Positions 52,369 through 61,086 of a stretch of 64,000 bases of DNA are shown in pieces (position 1 is the stretch's first letter; each line of letters starts with the position of its first letter). The DNA is from JAVBOW01 sp031549495 (GTDB lineage: Bacteria; Bacteroidota; Bacteroidia; Bacteroidales; Rikenellaceae). The position numbers and the translations under genes were made by a program. The stretch is from NCBI GenBank assembly GCA_031549495.1, contig JAVBPS010000011.1:4748-68747 (forward strand), given 5' to 3'. The notes beneath the pieces were generated by a model. That model worked only from the letters and a program-made list of their open reading frames with translations, did not search any database and was not told where the DNA came from.

Positions 52369-52767
52369 ATGACTGATCCTATTTCGGATTTTCTGACACG
52401 AATTAGAAACGCGGTGAAAGCCGGCCACAAAGTGGTCGAAGCTCCCGGCTCCAAGATCAAGCAGGAAATGACCAAGATCCTGTATGACCAGGGTTACATC
52501 CTGGCTTACAAGTTCGACGCTGACGAGCGTGGCCATGCCATCATCAAGATCGCTCTGAAGTACCACACGCAAACCAAGCAGAACGCCATCAAGGGGCTGA
52601 AGCGTGTTTCGCGTCCCGGCCTGCGCCGCTACGCGAGCGCCGAAGACATGCCCCGTGTGCTGAACGGCCTGGGCATCGCCATCGTTTCGACTTCGAAAGG
52701 GGTGATGACCGACAAGCAGGCCCGCCAGGACAACGTAGGCGGTGAAGTGCTCTGCTACATTTACTAA
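52369..52767 (+). CDS. rpsH: 30S ribosomal protein S8
   Basis: Central-domain 16S-binding protein, 132 aa, with DPISDFLTRIRNA at the start and a C-terminal GVMTDKQARQDNVGGEVLCYIY end. The inverted repeat upstream ends 6 bp before its ATG. Confidence 0.99.
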   Translation: MTDPISDFLTRIRNAVKAGHKVVEAPGSKIKQEMTKILYDQGYILAYKFDADERGHAIIKIALKYHTQTKQNAIKGLKRVSRPGLRRYASAEDMPRVLNGLGIAIVSTSKGVMTDKQARQDNVGGEVLCYIY

Positions 52768-52831
52768 CGGCTGGATTCGACGACAAAGTCTTTTAAGGAC
52801 AACCTGTTGACAGCAAACTAAATTACAAAAA

Positions 52832-53389
52832 ATGTCACGAATAGGAAAATTACCTGTAAACCTGCCCGCTGGCGTCACCGTTTCGGTGAGTGACGACAAC
52901 GTGGTGAGCGTGAAAGGGCCCCTCGGAAGCCTGTCCCAGCAAGTGGATAAGGATATTACCGTGGAGGTGAAGGACGGCGTGCTCGAAGTGTCGCGCCCGA
53001 CGAACCAGCCCCGCCACCGCTCGATGCACGGCCTCTACCGTGCCCTGATCAACAACATGGTGGTCGGCGTATCGACCGGCTTCGAGATCAAACAGGAGTT
53101 CGTGGGCGTCGGCTTCAAGGCCGAAACCCAGGGCCAGCTGCTGATCATGAGCCTCGGATACTCGCACGATATCCACATGCTGCTTCCCAACGAGATCCAG
53201 GCTACGGCCGTCACGGAGAAGAAGGGCAACCCCATACTGACGCTCAAAAGCATCGACAAGCAACTGATCGGCCAGGTAGCGGCCAAGATCCGCTCGCTGC
53301 GCAAACCGGAGCCTTACAAGGGCAAGGGTATCAAGTTCGTCGGTGAACAACTCCGCCGCAAAGCCGGTAAATCTGCTAATGCTAAATAG
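52832..53389 (+). CDS. rplF: 50S ribosomal protein L6
   Basis: 185 aa, two similar RNA-binding domains; SRIGKLPVNLPAGV start and EPYKGKGIKFVGE end are conserved. Confidence 0.99.
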   Translation: MSRIGKLPVNLPAGVTVSVSDDNVVSVKGPLGSLSQQVDKDITVEVKDGVLEVSRPTNQPRHRSMHGLYRALINNMVVGVSTGFEIKQEFVGVGFKAETQGQLLIMSLGYSHDIHMLLPNEIQATAVTEKKGNPILTLKSIDKQLIGQVAAKIRSLRKPEPYKGKGIKFVGEQLRRKAGKSANAK

Positions 53390-53399
53390 TAAATAGGAT

Positions 53400-53762
53400 A
53401 TGGCACTCAATAAGATAGAAAGAAGGACGCGAATCAAGATGCGTATCCGCAAGATCGTCAGCGGAACCGCCTCGACCCCGCGCCTGACGGTGTATCGCAG
53501 CAATAAGCAGATATACACGCAACTGGTGGACGACGTGACCGGCGTGACGCTGGCTGCGGCTTCCTCCACCGACAAAGCCGTGGTTGAGCAGACCAAAGGT
53601 CTGAACAAGACCCAGGTGGCCGCGCTGGTGGGCAAACTGACCGCCGAGAGGGCGAAAGAGAAAGGGATCACCGAAGTGGCTTTCGACCGCAACGGGTACC
53701 TCTACCACGGACGAGTTAAACAGTTGGCCGAAGCCGCCCGCGAAGCCGGACTTAAATTCTAA
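53400..53762 (+). CDS. rplR: 50S ribosomal protein L18
   Basis: 5S rRNA-binding protein, 120 aa, with TPRLTVYRSNKQIYTQLVDD and the terminal GRVKQLAEAAREAGLKF. Confidence 0.98.
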   Translation: MALNKIERRTRIKMRIRKIVSGTASTPRLTVYRSNKQIYTQLVDDVTGVTLAAASSTDKAVVEQTKGLNKTQVAALVGKLTAERAKEKGITEVAFDRNGYLYHGRVKQLAEAAREAGLKF

Positions 53763-53767
53763 CAAAG

Positions 53768-54286
53768 ATGACAAACGCGAACATAAAGAAAGTACGCACC
53801 AGCGACCTGGAGCTCAAAGACCGCCTGGTCAGCATCCAAAGGGTGACCAAGGTGACCAAAGGGGGCCGCACGTTCACCTTCTCGGCGATCGTGGTCGTCG
53901 GTAACGAGAACGGCGTGGTCGGCTACGGCCTCGGCAAAGCGAGCGAAGTCCAGCTGGCCATCAGCAAGGGCATCGAGGACGCCAAGAAGAACCTGGTGAA
54001 AATTCCCATCCTCAAAGGGACCATTCCCCACAAGCAGGAAGCCCGTTACAGCGGCTCGCTCGTCATGATCCGCCCCGCGGCGCCCGGTACGGGCGTCATC
54101 GCCGGCGGCGCCATGCGTGCAGTGCTGGAGAGCGTCGGCATCCACAACGTGCTCGCCAAGAGCAAGGGTTCGTCGAACCCCCATAACCTGGTGAAAGCGA
54201 CGATCGCCGCCCTGCTCGAACTGCGCGACGCCCACAGCGTGGCCCAGGTCAGGGGAATATCCATGGATAAAGTGTTTAACGGATAA
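53768..54286 (+). CDS. rpsE: 30S ribosomal protein S5
   Basis: Fidelity and mRNA-channel protein, 172 aa, with the double-stranded RNA-binding N-terminal domain (VTKGGRTFTFSAIVVVGN) and GVIAGGAMRAVLESVG. Confidence 0.99.
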   Translation: MTNANIKKVRTSDLELKDRLVSIQRVTKVTKGGRTFTFSAIVVVGNENGVVGYGLGKASEVQLAISKGIEDAKKNLVKIPILKGTIPHKQEARYSGSLVMIRPAAPGTGVIAGGAMRAVLESVGIHNVLAKSKGSSNPHNLVKATIAALLELRDAHSVAQVRGISMDKVFNG

Positions 54287-54299
54287 TCCCAAGCAGACA

Positions 54300-54485
54300 A
54301 TGGCAAAGCTCAATATCACCCAGGTGCGCAGCCGCATAGGTGCGACCGCGCTGCAATGCAAGAACCTCGACGCACTCGGTCTTACCAAGATGAACAAGAC
54401 CGTGCAACACGACGACTCCCCCATCATCACGGGGATGATCGAAAAAGTGAAGCACCTCGTCCAGGTCGAAACAGTCAAAAAATAG
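54300..54485 (+). CDS. rpmD: 50S ribosomal protein L30
   Basis: 61 aa, short ferredoxin-like protein; ITQVRSRIGATALQCKNLDA and LGLTKMNKTVQHDDSP are conserved. Confidence 0.97.
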   Translation: MAKLNITQVRSRIGATALQCKNLDALGLTKMNKTVQHDDSPIITGMIEKVKHLVQVETVKK

Positions 54486-54585
54486 TTAACTGACAAGGGG
54501 CCGGACGACTGGAATATCTTTAGGGGGCAGGTGTGTTTCTGATAAGATGGACGGTCGGGCCGGGAACCCGGAAAAATTTAGGATA

Positions 54586-55032
54586 ATGAATCTCAATAAT
54601 TTAAAACCTGCAACAGGGTCGACTCACAGCGAGAAACGCCTCGGCCGCGGACAGGGCTCGGGCCGTGGCGGTACCTCTACGCGCGGCCACAAAGGCGCCC
54701 AGTCGCGTTCGGGCTACAGCTCCAAGCGCGGTTTCGAAGGCGGTCAGATGCCCATGCAGCGCCGCCTGCCGAAATTCGGCTTCACGAACCTCAAAAGGGT
54801 CGAGTTCAAGGCGATCAACCTGCAGACCATCGACGAGCTGGTGAAGAAGAACAACCTGAAGGCTGTTTCCATCGAGACGCTGATCGAAGCCGGTTTCGTT
54901 TCGAAGAACGACCGCGTGAAGATCCTCGGCAACGGCACGCTTTCCGCAGCCGTCGAGGTGACCGCGCACGCGTTCAGCAAGACCGCCGTCGCAGCTATCG
55001 AAGCGCAGGGAGGCAAGGCTGTAAAACTCTAA
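54586..55032 (+). CDS. rplO: 50S ribosomal protein L15
   Basis: 148 aa from ATG 54,586 (MNLNNLKPATGS); an in-frame ATG at 54,547 would add 13 non-conserved residues. The Gly/Arg-rich N-terminal GRGQGSGRGGTSTRGHKGA is followed by the folded C-terminal domain. Confidence 0.98.
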   Translation: MNLNNLKPATGSTHSEKRLGRGQGSGRGGTSTRGHKGAQSRSGYSSKRGFEGGQMPMQRRLPKFGFTNLKRVEFKAINLQTIDELVKKNNLKAVSIETLIEAGFVSKNDRVKILGNGTLSAAVEVTAHAFSKTAVAAIEAQGGKAVKL

Positions 55033-55046
55033 CCCGACCCTAAGCT

Positions 55047-56378
55047 ATGAAAAGGCTGATTGAAACCATAAAGAATATATTCAAGATCGAGGAGCTGCGC
55101 AACAGGATTCTGTTCACGCTCTCGCTCGTGCTTGTGTATAGGCTGGGAAGTTTCGTCGTGATCCCGGGCATCAACCCCGAGGCGCTGTCGGGCCTCCAGG
55201 AGCAGGTGGAAGGCAACGGCTTGTTGCAGTTGCTCAACATCTTTTCCGGCGGCGCGTTCCACAACGCTTCGATCTTCGCCCTGGGGATCATGCCCTACAT
55301 CTCGGCGTCTATCGTCATCCAGCTGCTGGGGATCATGGTCCCCTATTTCCAGAAACTGCAGAAGGAGGGCGAGAGCGGCCGCCGCAAGATGAACCAATGG
55401 ACGCGCTACCTGACCATCATCGTGCTGTTGCTGCAAGGGCCGGCTTACCTGGCCAACCTGCACACCACGCTGCCTGCGGCGGCTTTCGTGCTGGGCCAGA
55501 GCCATGCCATGCTGTTCAACATCAGCGCTACGATCGTGCTGATCGCCGGTACGATGTTCACCATGTGGCTCGGCGAGAAGATCACCGACAAGGGGATCGG
55601 CAACGGGGTGTCGCTCATCATCATGGTGGGGATCATCGCGCGCCTGCCGCACGCCCTGCTCGGGGAGCTCAACTCGCGTTTCACGGAGGCTACCGGCGGC
55701 GCGATCATGCTGCTCGTGGAGTTCGTGCTGCTGTTCTTCGTCTTCGCGGCGACGATCGCGCTGGTGCAGGCCGTACGGAAGATTCCCGTGCAGTACGCCA
55801 AGCGCATCGTGGGCAACAAACAGTACGGCGGCGTTCGCCAGTACATCCCGCTGAAGATCAACGCGGCGGGCGTTATGCCCATCATCTTCGCGCAGGCGCT
55901 GATGTTCGTGCCGATGCTCTTCACGCGCATCGAAGCGAACTGGGCCCAGGCCTTCGCGTCGGCTTTCTCCGACTACCGCGGGTTCTGGTATAACCTCGTA
56001 TTCGGATTGCTGGTGGTCGCGTTCACCTACTTCTACACCGCGATCACCGTTAACCCCAACATGATGGCTGAAGATATGAAACGTAACGGCGGCTTTATCC
56101 CGGGCATCAAGCCGGGCAAGCAGACCGTGAATTATATCGACACCATCATGACGCGCATCACCCTTCCGGGATCCATCTTCCTGGCGATCGTGGCGATCCT
56201 GCCGACGTTCGCCTCGATGCTGGGCATCAGTTCGCAGTTCGCCCTCTTCTTCGGGGGAACCTCGCTGCTGATCCTCGTGGGTGTTGTGCTCGACACTCTC
56301 AAACAGATCGAAAGTTACCTCCTGCTGCGCCACTACGACGGGCTGATGAAGACCGGCCGTATCAAAGGGCGCTCGTAA
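55047..56378 (+). CDS. secY: Protein translocase subunit SecY
   Basis: Channel of the Sec translocon in the inner membrane, 443 aa with ten predicted transmembrane segments. The lateral-gate and plug region has NIFSGGAFHNASIFALGI. Cytosolic loops include PVQYAKRIVGNKQYGG and the segment with AEDMKRNGGFIPGIKPG. It lies in the spc operon between L15 and map. Confidence 0.98.
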   Translation: MKRLIETIKNIFKIEELRNRILFTLSLVLVYRLGSFVVIPGINPEALSGLQEQVEGNGLLQLLNIFSGGAFHNASIFALGIMPYISASIVIQLLGIMVPYFQKLQKEGESGRRKMNQWTRYLTIIVLLLQGPAYLANLHTTLPAAAFVLGQSHAMLFNISATIVLIAGTMFTMWLGEKITDKGIGNGVSLIIMVGIIARLPHALLGELNSRFTEATGGAIMLLVEFVLLFFVFAATIALVQAVRKIPVQYAKRIVGNKQYGGVRQYIPLKINAAGVMPIIFAQALMFVPMLFTRIEANWAQAFASAFSDYRGFWYNLVFGLLVVAFTYFYTAITVNPNMMAEDMKRNGGFIPGIKPGKQTVNYIDTIMTRITLPGSIFLAIVAILPTFASMLGISSQFALFFGGTSLLILVGVVLDTLKQIESYLLLRHYDGLMKTGRIKGRS

Positions 56379-56402
56379 CCGAAAGGAGTTATTGCTGACG
56401 TT

Positions 56403-57176
56403 GTGATACAGATCAAGACCAGGGAAGAAGTGGAACTGCTGCGCGAGAACAACGCTCTCGTGTCGCTGACCTTAGCCGAGGTGGGTAAGCATATCCGCCC
56501 GGGGGTCACGACCAAAGAGCTGGACGGGATCGCTGAAGATTTCATCCGTGCTCACGGAGCAGTTCCCGGTTTCCTGGGGTACAACGGCTTTCCCGCCACG
56601 CTCTGCGTGTCGGTCAACGAGCAGGTTGTACACGGTATCCCGTCCGGTTACGCACTGCAAGAAGGGGACATCGTTTCGGTAGATTGTGGCACCATCCTGA
56701 AGGGGTTTTATGGTGATTCCGCCTACACATTCGCTGTGGGACGGATCAGTGAGGAGGCTGAGCGCCTGCTCGAAGTGACCAAAAAAGCCCTTCGCGAAGG
56801 TGTCGCACAGATCAAGGCAGGAGCCCGCGTGGGCGACATATCCGCCGCTGTGCAGCACATGGCCGAATCGAACGGTTTCTCCGTAGTCAGGGAGTTGGTG
56901 GGCCACGGCCTCGGGCGCAAGATGCACGAGGAGCCCGAGGTACCCAATTTCGGACGGCGCGGATCGGGGCCTATCCTGCGGGAAGGCATGGTGATCTGCG
57001 TCGAGCCGATGATCAACGCCGGCTCCCGGGCGGTGGTTTTCGAACAGGACGGATGGACGGTGCGCACCCGCGACCGCAAGCCCTCGGCGCACTTCGAGTG
57101 GGCCGTGGCGGTGACCGCGACCGGCGCCGACATCCTGACTGATTTCGACGTTATCGAAAAGGCAATCGCAAACTAA
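56403..57176 (+). CDS. map: Methionine aminopeptidase, type I
   Basis: Removes N-terminal Met from new proteins. The 257-aa pita-bread protein starts with GTG at 56,403. Metal ligands are visible: Asp in VSVDCG, Asp in GFYGDSAYTF, His in GHGLGRKMHEEP, Glu in CVEPM and Glu in HFEWAVAVT. Confidence 0.97.
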   Translation: MIQIKTREEVELLRENNALVSLTLAEVGKHIRPGVTTKELDGIAEDFIRAHGAVPGFLGYNGFPATLCVSVNEQVVHGIPSGYALQEGDIVSVDCGTILKGFYGDSAYTFAVGRISEEAERLLEVTKKALREGVAQIKAGARVGDISAAVQHMAESNGFSVVRELVGHGLGRKMHEEPEVPNFGRRGSGPILREGMVICVEPMINAGSRAVVFEQDGWTVRTRDRKPSAHFEWAVAVTATGADILTDFDVIEKAIAN

Positions 57177-57183
57177 GATTTTT

Positions 57184-57402
57184 ATGGCTAAGCAGAACGC
57201 TATTGAAAAGGACGGGACGATCATCGAGGCCCTCAGCAACGCGATGTTTCGCGTCGAGTTGGACAACGGCCACGTGATCACCGCCCACATCTCCGGGAAG
57301 ATGCGCATGCATTACATCAAGATCCTCCCCGGGGACAAAGTGAAAGTCGAAATGTCGCCCTACGACCTGTCGAAAGGACGCATTTCATTCAGGTACAAGT
57401 AA
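57184..57402 (+). CDS. infA: Translation initiation factor IF-1
   Basis: 72-aa OB-fold factor that blocks the A site during initiation; KDGTIIEALSNAMFRVELDN and ISFRYK end are conserved. Confidence 0.98.
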   Translation: MAKQNAIEKDGTIIEALSNAMFRVELDNGHVITAHISGKMRMHYIKILPGDKVKVEMSPYDLSKGRISFRYK

Positions 57403-57416
57403 AAAGACCTAAGAAA

Positions 57417-57533
57417 ATGAAAGTAAGAGCATCGATCAAAAAAAGATCGGAAGACTGCAAGATCGTCAAGCGCAAAGGCCGCCTGTACGTGATCTGCAAG
57501 AAGAACCCCAAGCTGAAAATGCGCCAGGGTTAA
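57417..57533 (+). CDS. rpmJ: 50S ribosomal protein L36 (zinc-ligand-poor form)
   Basis: 38 codons from ATG 57,417 to TAA 57,531-57,533. The start MKVRASIKKRSEDCK and end KLKMRQG identify L36. Of the four usual zinc ligands only Cys14 and Cys27 remain; position 11 is Ser and position 32 is Lys, so zinc binding is unlikely. It sits in its usual place between infA and rpsM. Confidence 0.97.
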   Translation: MKVRASIKKRSEDCKIVKRKGRLYVICKKNPKLKMRQG

Positions 57534-57564
57534 TCACATTTAATTAAAACACGAAAAGAGATTT

Positions 57565-57945
57565 ATGGCACGTATAGTTGGTGTAGATTTACCCAAAAAC
57601 AAGCGCGGGGAGATAGGCCTGACCTATATCTACGGCATCGGCCGCAGCACCTCCCGCAAGATCCTCGAGGCCGCAGGCGTTGATTACAGCGTCAAGGTAC
57701 AGGAGTGGAACGACGCCCAGATCGCAGCCATCCGCCAGGCTATCGCCGACGGGGGTTACAAGGTCGAAGGCGAATGCCGTTCGATGGTGCAGCTGAATAT
57801 CAAACGACTGATGGACATCGGTTGCTACCGCGGCATCCGTCACCGTATCGGCCTGCCCGTGCGCGGACAGAGCACGAAGAACAACGCACGTACCCGCAAG
57901 GGACGCAAGAAAACTGTTGCGAACAAGAAAAAGGCAACCAAATAA
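57565..57945 (+). CDS. rpsM: 30S ribosomal protein S13
   Basis: Subunit-bridge protein, 126 aa, with the helix-two-turn-helix core (IYGIGRSTSRKIL) and the basic tail GQSTKNNARTRKGRKKTV. Confidence 0.99.
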   Translation: MARIVGVDLPKNKRGEIGLTYIYGIGRSTSRKILEAAGVDYSVKVQEWNDAQIAAIRQAIADGGYKVEGECRSMVQLNIKRLMDIGCYRGIRHRIGLPVRGQSTKNNARTRKGRKKTVANKKKATK

Positions 57946-57958
57946 CCGGCATTGAATT

Positions 57959-58348
57959 ATGGCTAAGAAAACTGGAACAGTCAAGAAAAAAGTGGTTAAG
58001 GTGGGTGCCATGGGTGCCGCCTATGTCCACTCGACTTTCAACAACGTGATCGTCACCCTGACCAACGAGGTCGGTGAAGTGATCAGCTGGAGCTCCGCCG
58101 GTAAAATGGGTTTCCGCGGCTCGAAGAAAAACACCCCCTACGCAGCGCAGACCGCTGCCACGGATTGCGCCAAAGTGGCCTACGACATGGGCCTGCGCAA
58201 GATCAAGGTGTACGTGAAAGGCCCCGGTGCAGGACGCGAGTCCGCCATCCGTACCCTGCACGGTGCAGGTATCGAAGTTCTTGAGATCATCGACGTTACG
58301 CCGCTGCCCCACAACGGCTGCCGTCCCCCCAACCGCCGCCGCGTGTAA
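57959..58348 (+). CDS. rpsK: 30S ribosomal protein S11
   Basis: Platform protein, 129 aa; GAAYVHSTFNNVIVTLTN and GAGRESAIRTLHGAGIEV are conserved and the end is PPNRRRV. The 131-bp gap after it shows no gene. Confidence 0.99.
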   Translation: MAKKTGTVKKKVVKVGAMGAAYVHSTFNNVIVTLTNEVGEVISWSSAGKMGFRGSKKNTPYAAQTAATDCAKVAYDMGLRKIKVYVKGPGAGRESAIRTLHGAGIEVLEIIDVTPLPHNGCRPPNRRRV

Positions 58349-58479
58349 GGGCCGTAGTGATCGGGAAACTTGTTGCCGGGGAATGGCGTTTGAAGGCGGG
58401 AAAACCGTTTCGTCATTCCGGGTACAGGAACTTCCGGTCGGCGTAATATGATTTCAAAAAACAACAAACAACAAAAGAA

Positions 58480-59088
58480 ATGGCAAGATATATAGGACCT
58501 AAAAGCAAGATAGCCCGCAAATTCGGCGAGGCGATCTTCGGGGCGGACAAAGTTCTGGAAAAAAAGAACTTCCCTCCCGGACAGCACGGCTTGAACCGCA
58601 AACGTAAGAAGGTGTCCGAGTACGGCACGCAGCTCAACGAGAAGCAGAAGGCCAAAGCCACTTACGGCGTGCTGGAAAAACAATTCCGCAAGACCTACGC
58701 CGAAGCCGCCCGCGTGGGGGGTATCACCGGCGAAAACCTGCTCAAGCTGCTCGAATGCCGCCTGGACAACGTGGTGTACCGCCTGGGCATCGCCCCGACG
58801 CGTGCCGCCGCCCGCCAGCTGGTGTCGCACCGCCACATCACCGTCAATGGCGATGTGGTCAACATTCCTTCGTACAGCCTCAAGGTAGGCGACACGGTAG
58901 GTGTGCGCGAAAAATCGAAGAGCCTCGAGGTGATCCAGGAGTCGCTGCAGGGTGGCCGCAAGAGCCGTTACGCATGGCTCGACTGGGACCAGGCTTCGAT
59001 GAATGGTAAATTCATGGCAAAACCCGAAAGAGCCGACATTCCCGAGAACATCAAGGAGCAACTCATCGTCGAGCTTTACTCGAAGTAG
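58480..59088 (+). CDS. rpsD: 30S ribosomal protein S4
   Basis: 16S 5'-domain assembly protein, 202 aa, with the S4 RNA-binding domain (RLGIAPTRAAARQLVSHRHI). Starts MARYIGPKSKIARKFGE; no zinc-binding Cys cluster in the N-terminus. Confidence 0.99.
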   Translation: MARYIGPKSKIARKFGEAIFGADKVLEKKNFPPGQHGLNRKRKKVSEYGTQLNEKQKAKATYGVLEKQFRKTYAEAARVGGITGENLLKLLECRLDNVVYRLGIAPTRAAARQLVSHRHITVNGDVVNIPSYSLKVGDTVGVREKSKSLEVIQESLQGGRKSRYAWLDWDQASMNGKFMAKPERADIPENIKEQLIVELYSK

Positions 59089-59132
59089 TATTAACCTGTT
59101 AGAGATTCTAACACACCAGACAAATAGAAATT

Positions 59133-60125
59133 ATGGCAATATTAGCATTCCAGAGGCCTGAGAAGGTTATCATGCTTGAATCCACGTCCAACTTCGGGAA
59201 ATTCGAATTCCGTCCGTTGGAGCCCGGGTTCGCGCAAACGATCGGAAATGCCCTGCGCCGGATCCTGCTCTCCTCCCTGGAGGGGTACGCGATCACCACG
59301 GTAAAGGTCAACGGCGTGGACCATGAGTTTGCAGCCATCCACGGTGTTATGGAGGGGATGATCGACATCATCCTCGGACTCAAACAGGTACGTTTTATCC
59401 GCACGGTGGATAACGTAGACTTCGAGAAAGTGACGGTGAACGTGGCCGGCCAGACGGAACTCACCGCCGGTTACATCTCCAATTTCCTGACGAACTTCAA
59501 GGTGCTCAACCCCGAGCTGGTGATCTGCCGCCTCTCGCCCGATACCAAGCTCCAGATCGAGCTCGGGATCAACAAGGGCCGCGGCTACGTCCCCGCCGAG
59601 GAGAACCGCCCCGCCGAAGCCGAGTTCGGGCTGCTGCCCATCGACTCGATCCACACCCCGATCGTGAACGTGAAATATTCGCGCGAAGATTACCGTGTGG
59701 AGCAGAAGACGGACTACGAGAAGCTCAACCTGGAGATTACCACCGACGGTTCGATCCACCCGAAAGATGCCCTCAAAGAGGCCGCGAAGATCCTCATCCA
59801 CCACTTCATGCTCTTCTCCGACGAGAAGATCACGCTGAACATGGAAGAGAGCGCCTCGACCGAGGAGTTCGACGAGGACATCCTGCACATGCGCCAGCTT
59901 TTGAAAACCAAGCTCTCCGACCAGGACCTCTCGGTGCGCGCCCTGAACTGCCTGAAAGCCGCCGAGGTGGATACCGTCGGCGACCTGGTACGCTTCAACC
60001 GCAACGACCTGCTCAAATTCCGCAACTTCGGCAAGAAGTCGCTCACGGAGCTGGACGAGCTGCTCACATCGCTGAACCTCCATTTCGGGATGGACGTATC
60101 ACCTTACAAACTTGACAAAGATTAA
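59133..60125 (+). CDS. rpoA: DNA-directed RNA polymerase subunit alpha
   Basis: 330 aa. The N-terminal assembly domain (FEFRPLEPGFAQTIGNALRRILLSS) and C-terminal DNA- and activator-binding domain (about 250-325, LSVRALNCLKAAEVDTVGDL and FGKKSLTELDELL) are both complete. Confidence 0.99.
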   Translation: MAILAFQRPEKVIMLESTSNFGKFEFRPLEPGFAQTIGNALRRILLSSLEGYAITTVKVNGVDHEFAAIHGVMEGMIDIILGLKQVRFIRTVDNVDFEKVTVNVAGQTELTAGYISNFLTNFKVLNPELVICRLSPDTKLQIELGINKGRGYVPAEENRPAEAEFGLLPIDSIHTPIVNVKYSREDYRVEQKTDYEKLNLEITTDGSIHPKDALKEAAKILIHHFMLFSDEKITLNMEESASTEEFDEDILHMRQLLKTKLSDQDLSVRALNCLKAAEVDTVGDLVRFNRNDLLKFRNFGKKSLTELDELLTSLNLHFGMDVSPYKLDKD

Positions 60126-60127
60126 CC

Positions 60128-60757
60128 ATGAGACACAATAAGAAATTTAATCACTTAGGCCGCCAGAGCGCCCATCGTAAATCGATGCTCTCCAACATGG
60201 CCAGCTCGCTGATCATGCACAAGCGCATCGAAACCACGGTAGCCAAGGCGAAAGCCCTCAAGATCTTCGTGGAGCCGCTGATCACCAAATCCAAGCAGGA
60301 TACCACGCACCAGCGTCGTACCGTCTTTTCGTACCTGAAAAGCAAGGAGGCCGTTACGGAACTCTTCCGTACGGTGGCCCCCAAGATCGCCGAGCGTCCC
60401 GGTGGCTACACCCGCATCCTGAAGACCGGCTTCCGCCTCGGCGACGCCGCCGAAATGTGCTTCATCGAGCTGGTGGACTTCAACGAAACGTACGTAGCCG
60501 GCGCCGTGCCCGCCAAGGCCCGCACCCGCCGCTCGCGCAGCGCAGCCCCCAAAGCTGCTGCCGAAGGCGCTGAGGTCGTAGTGGCAGAAGGCGCAGAGGG
60601 CGCAGAAGCCCCCGCAACTGCCGCCAAGCCCGCCGCCAAGAAAGCCCCGGCCGCCAAGAAACCCGCAGCCCCCAAGACGGCCGTGAAAACGGCCGCCCCC
60701 AAGGTTTCTGGCTCGAAGAAAGCCGTCGCCAAGAGCACGACCACCAAGAAGGGTTAA
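60128..60757 (+). CDS. rplQ: 50S ribosomal protein L17 with Ala/Lys-rich extension
   Basis: The first about 125 residues are a normal L17 (RHNKKFNHLGRQSAHRKSML, RPGGYTRILK). About 75 further residues are low-complexity Ala, Lys, Pro, Val and Glu (AKKAPAAKKPAAPKT), making 209 aa against about 120 in E. coli. Such tails are known in some Bacteroidetes L17 proteins. Last gene of the alpha operon. Confidence 0.98.
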   Translation: MRHNKKFNHLGRQSAHRKSMLSNMASSLIMHKRIETTVAKAKALKIFVEPLITKSKQDTTHQRRTVFSYLKSKEAVTELFRTVAPKIAERPGGYTRILKTGFRLGDAAEMCFIELVDFNETYVAGAVPAKARTRRSRSAAPKAAAEGAEVVVAEGAEGAEAPATAAKPAAKKAPAAKKPAAPKTAVKTAAPKVSGSKKAVAKSTTTKKG

Positions 60758-60778
60758 GCAAAGTATATCCTTTATACG

Positions 60779-60813
60779 AAAACCTCCGCAACGAAAGTTG
60801 CGGAGGTTTTTTA
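60779..60813 (+). terminator. Terminator of the ribosomal cluster
   Basis: Perfect AACCTCCGCAAC-GAAA-GTTGCGGAGGTT stem with a GNRA tetraloop, then T4 and ATT. Confidence 0.96.
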
Positions 60814-60835
60814 TTCGCCTGCATCGTCGTTTTTG

Positions 60836-61072
60836 TCATTCAGAGCGAAGCGAAGAATCTTGGTCGGGGTGTGTGCAGCAAACACTTCTGACCAAGATTT
60901 TTCGCTTCGCTCTGAATGACAAACTCAAATTCTCCGAGTGCCGGGCGGCACCGCTTCGCTCTGAATGACAAACTCAAATTCTCTCCGAGTGCCGGGCGGC
61001 ACCGCTTCGCTCTGAATGACAAACTCAAATTCTCTCCGAGTGCCGGGCGGCACCGCTTCGCTCTGAATGACA
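60836..61072. repeat. GTCATTCAGAGCGAAGC hairpin plus 51-bp tandem units
   Basis: Arms at 60,836-60,868 and about 60,890-60,920 form the hairpin. Two full 51-bp direct repeats (60,936-60,986; 60,987-61,037) and a partial third follow, each with GAGTGCCGGGCGGCACC and a TTCGCTCTGAATGAC end. The stretch 60,758-61,086 holds no gene. Confidence 0.95.
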
Positions 61073-61086
61073 AATGCGGTTAGATG

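Noticed and set aside
60936..61072. Direct repeats resembling a short CRISPR array
   Set aside because: Units abut one another at 51 bp with no variable spacers, and no cas gene is present.
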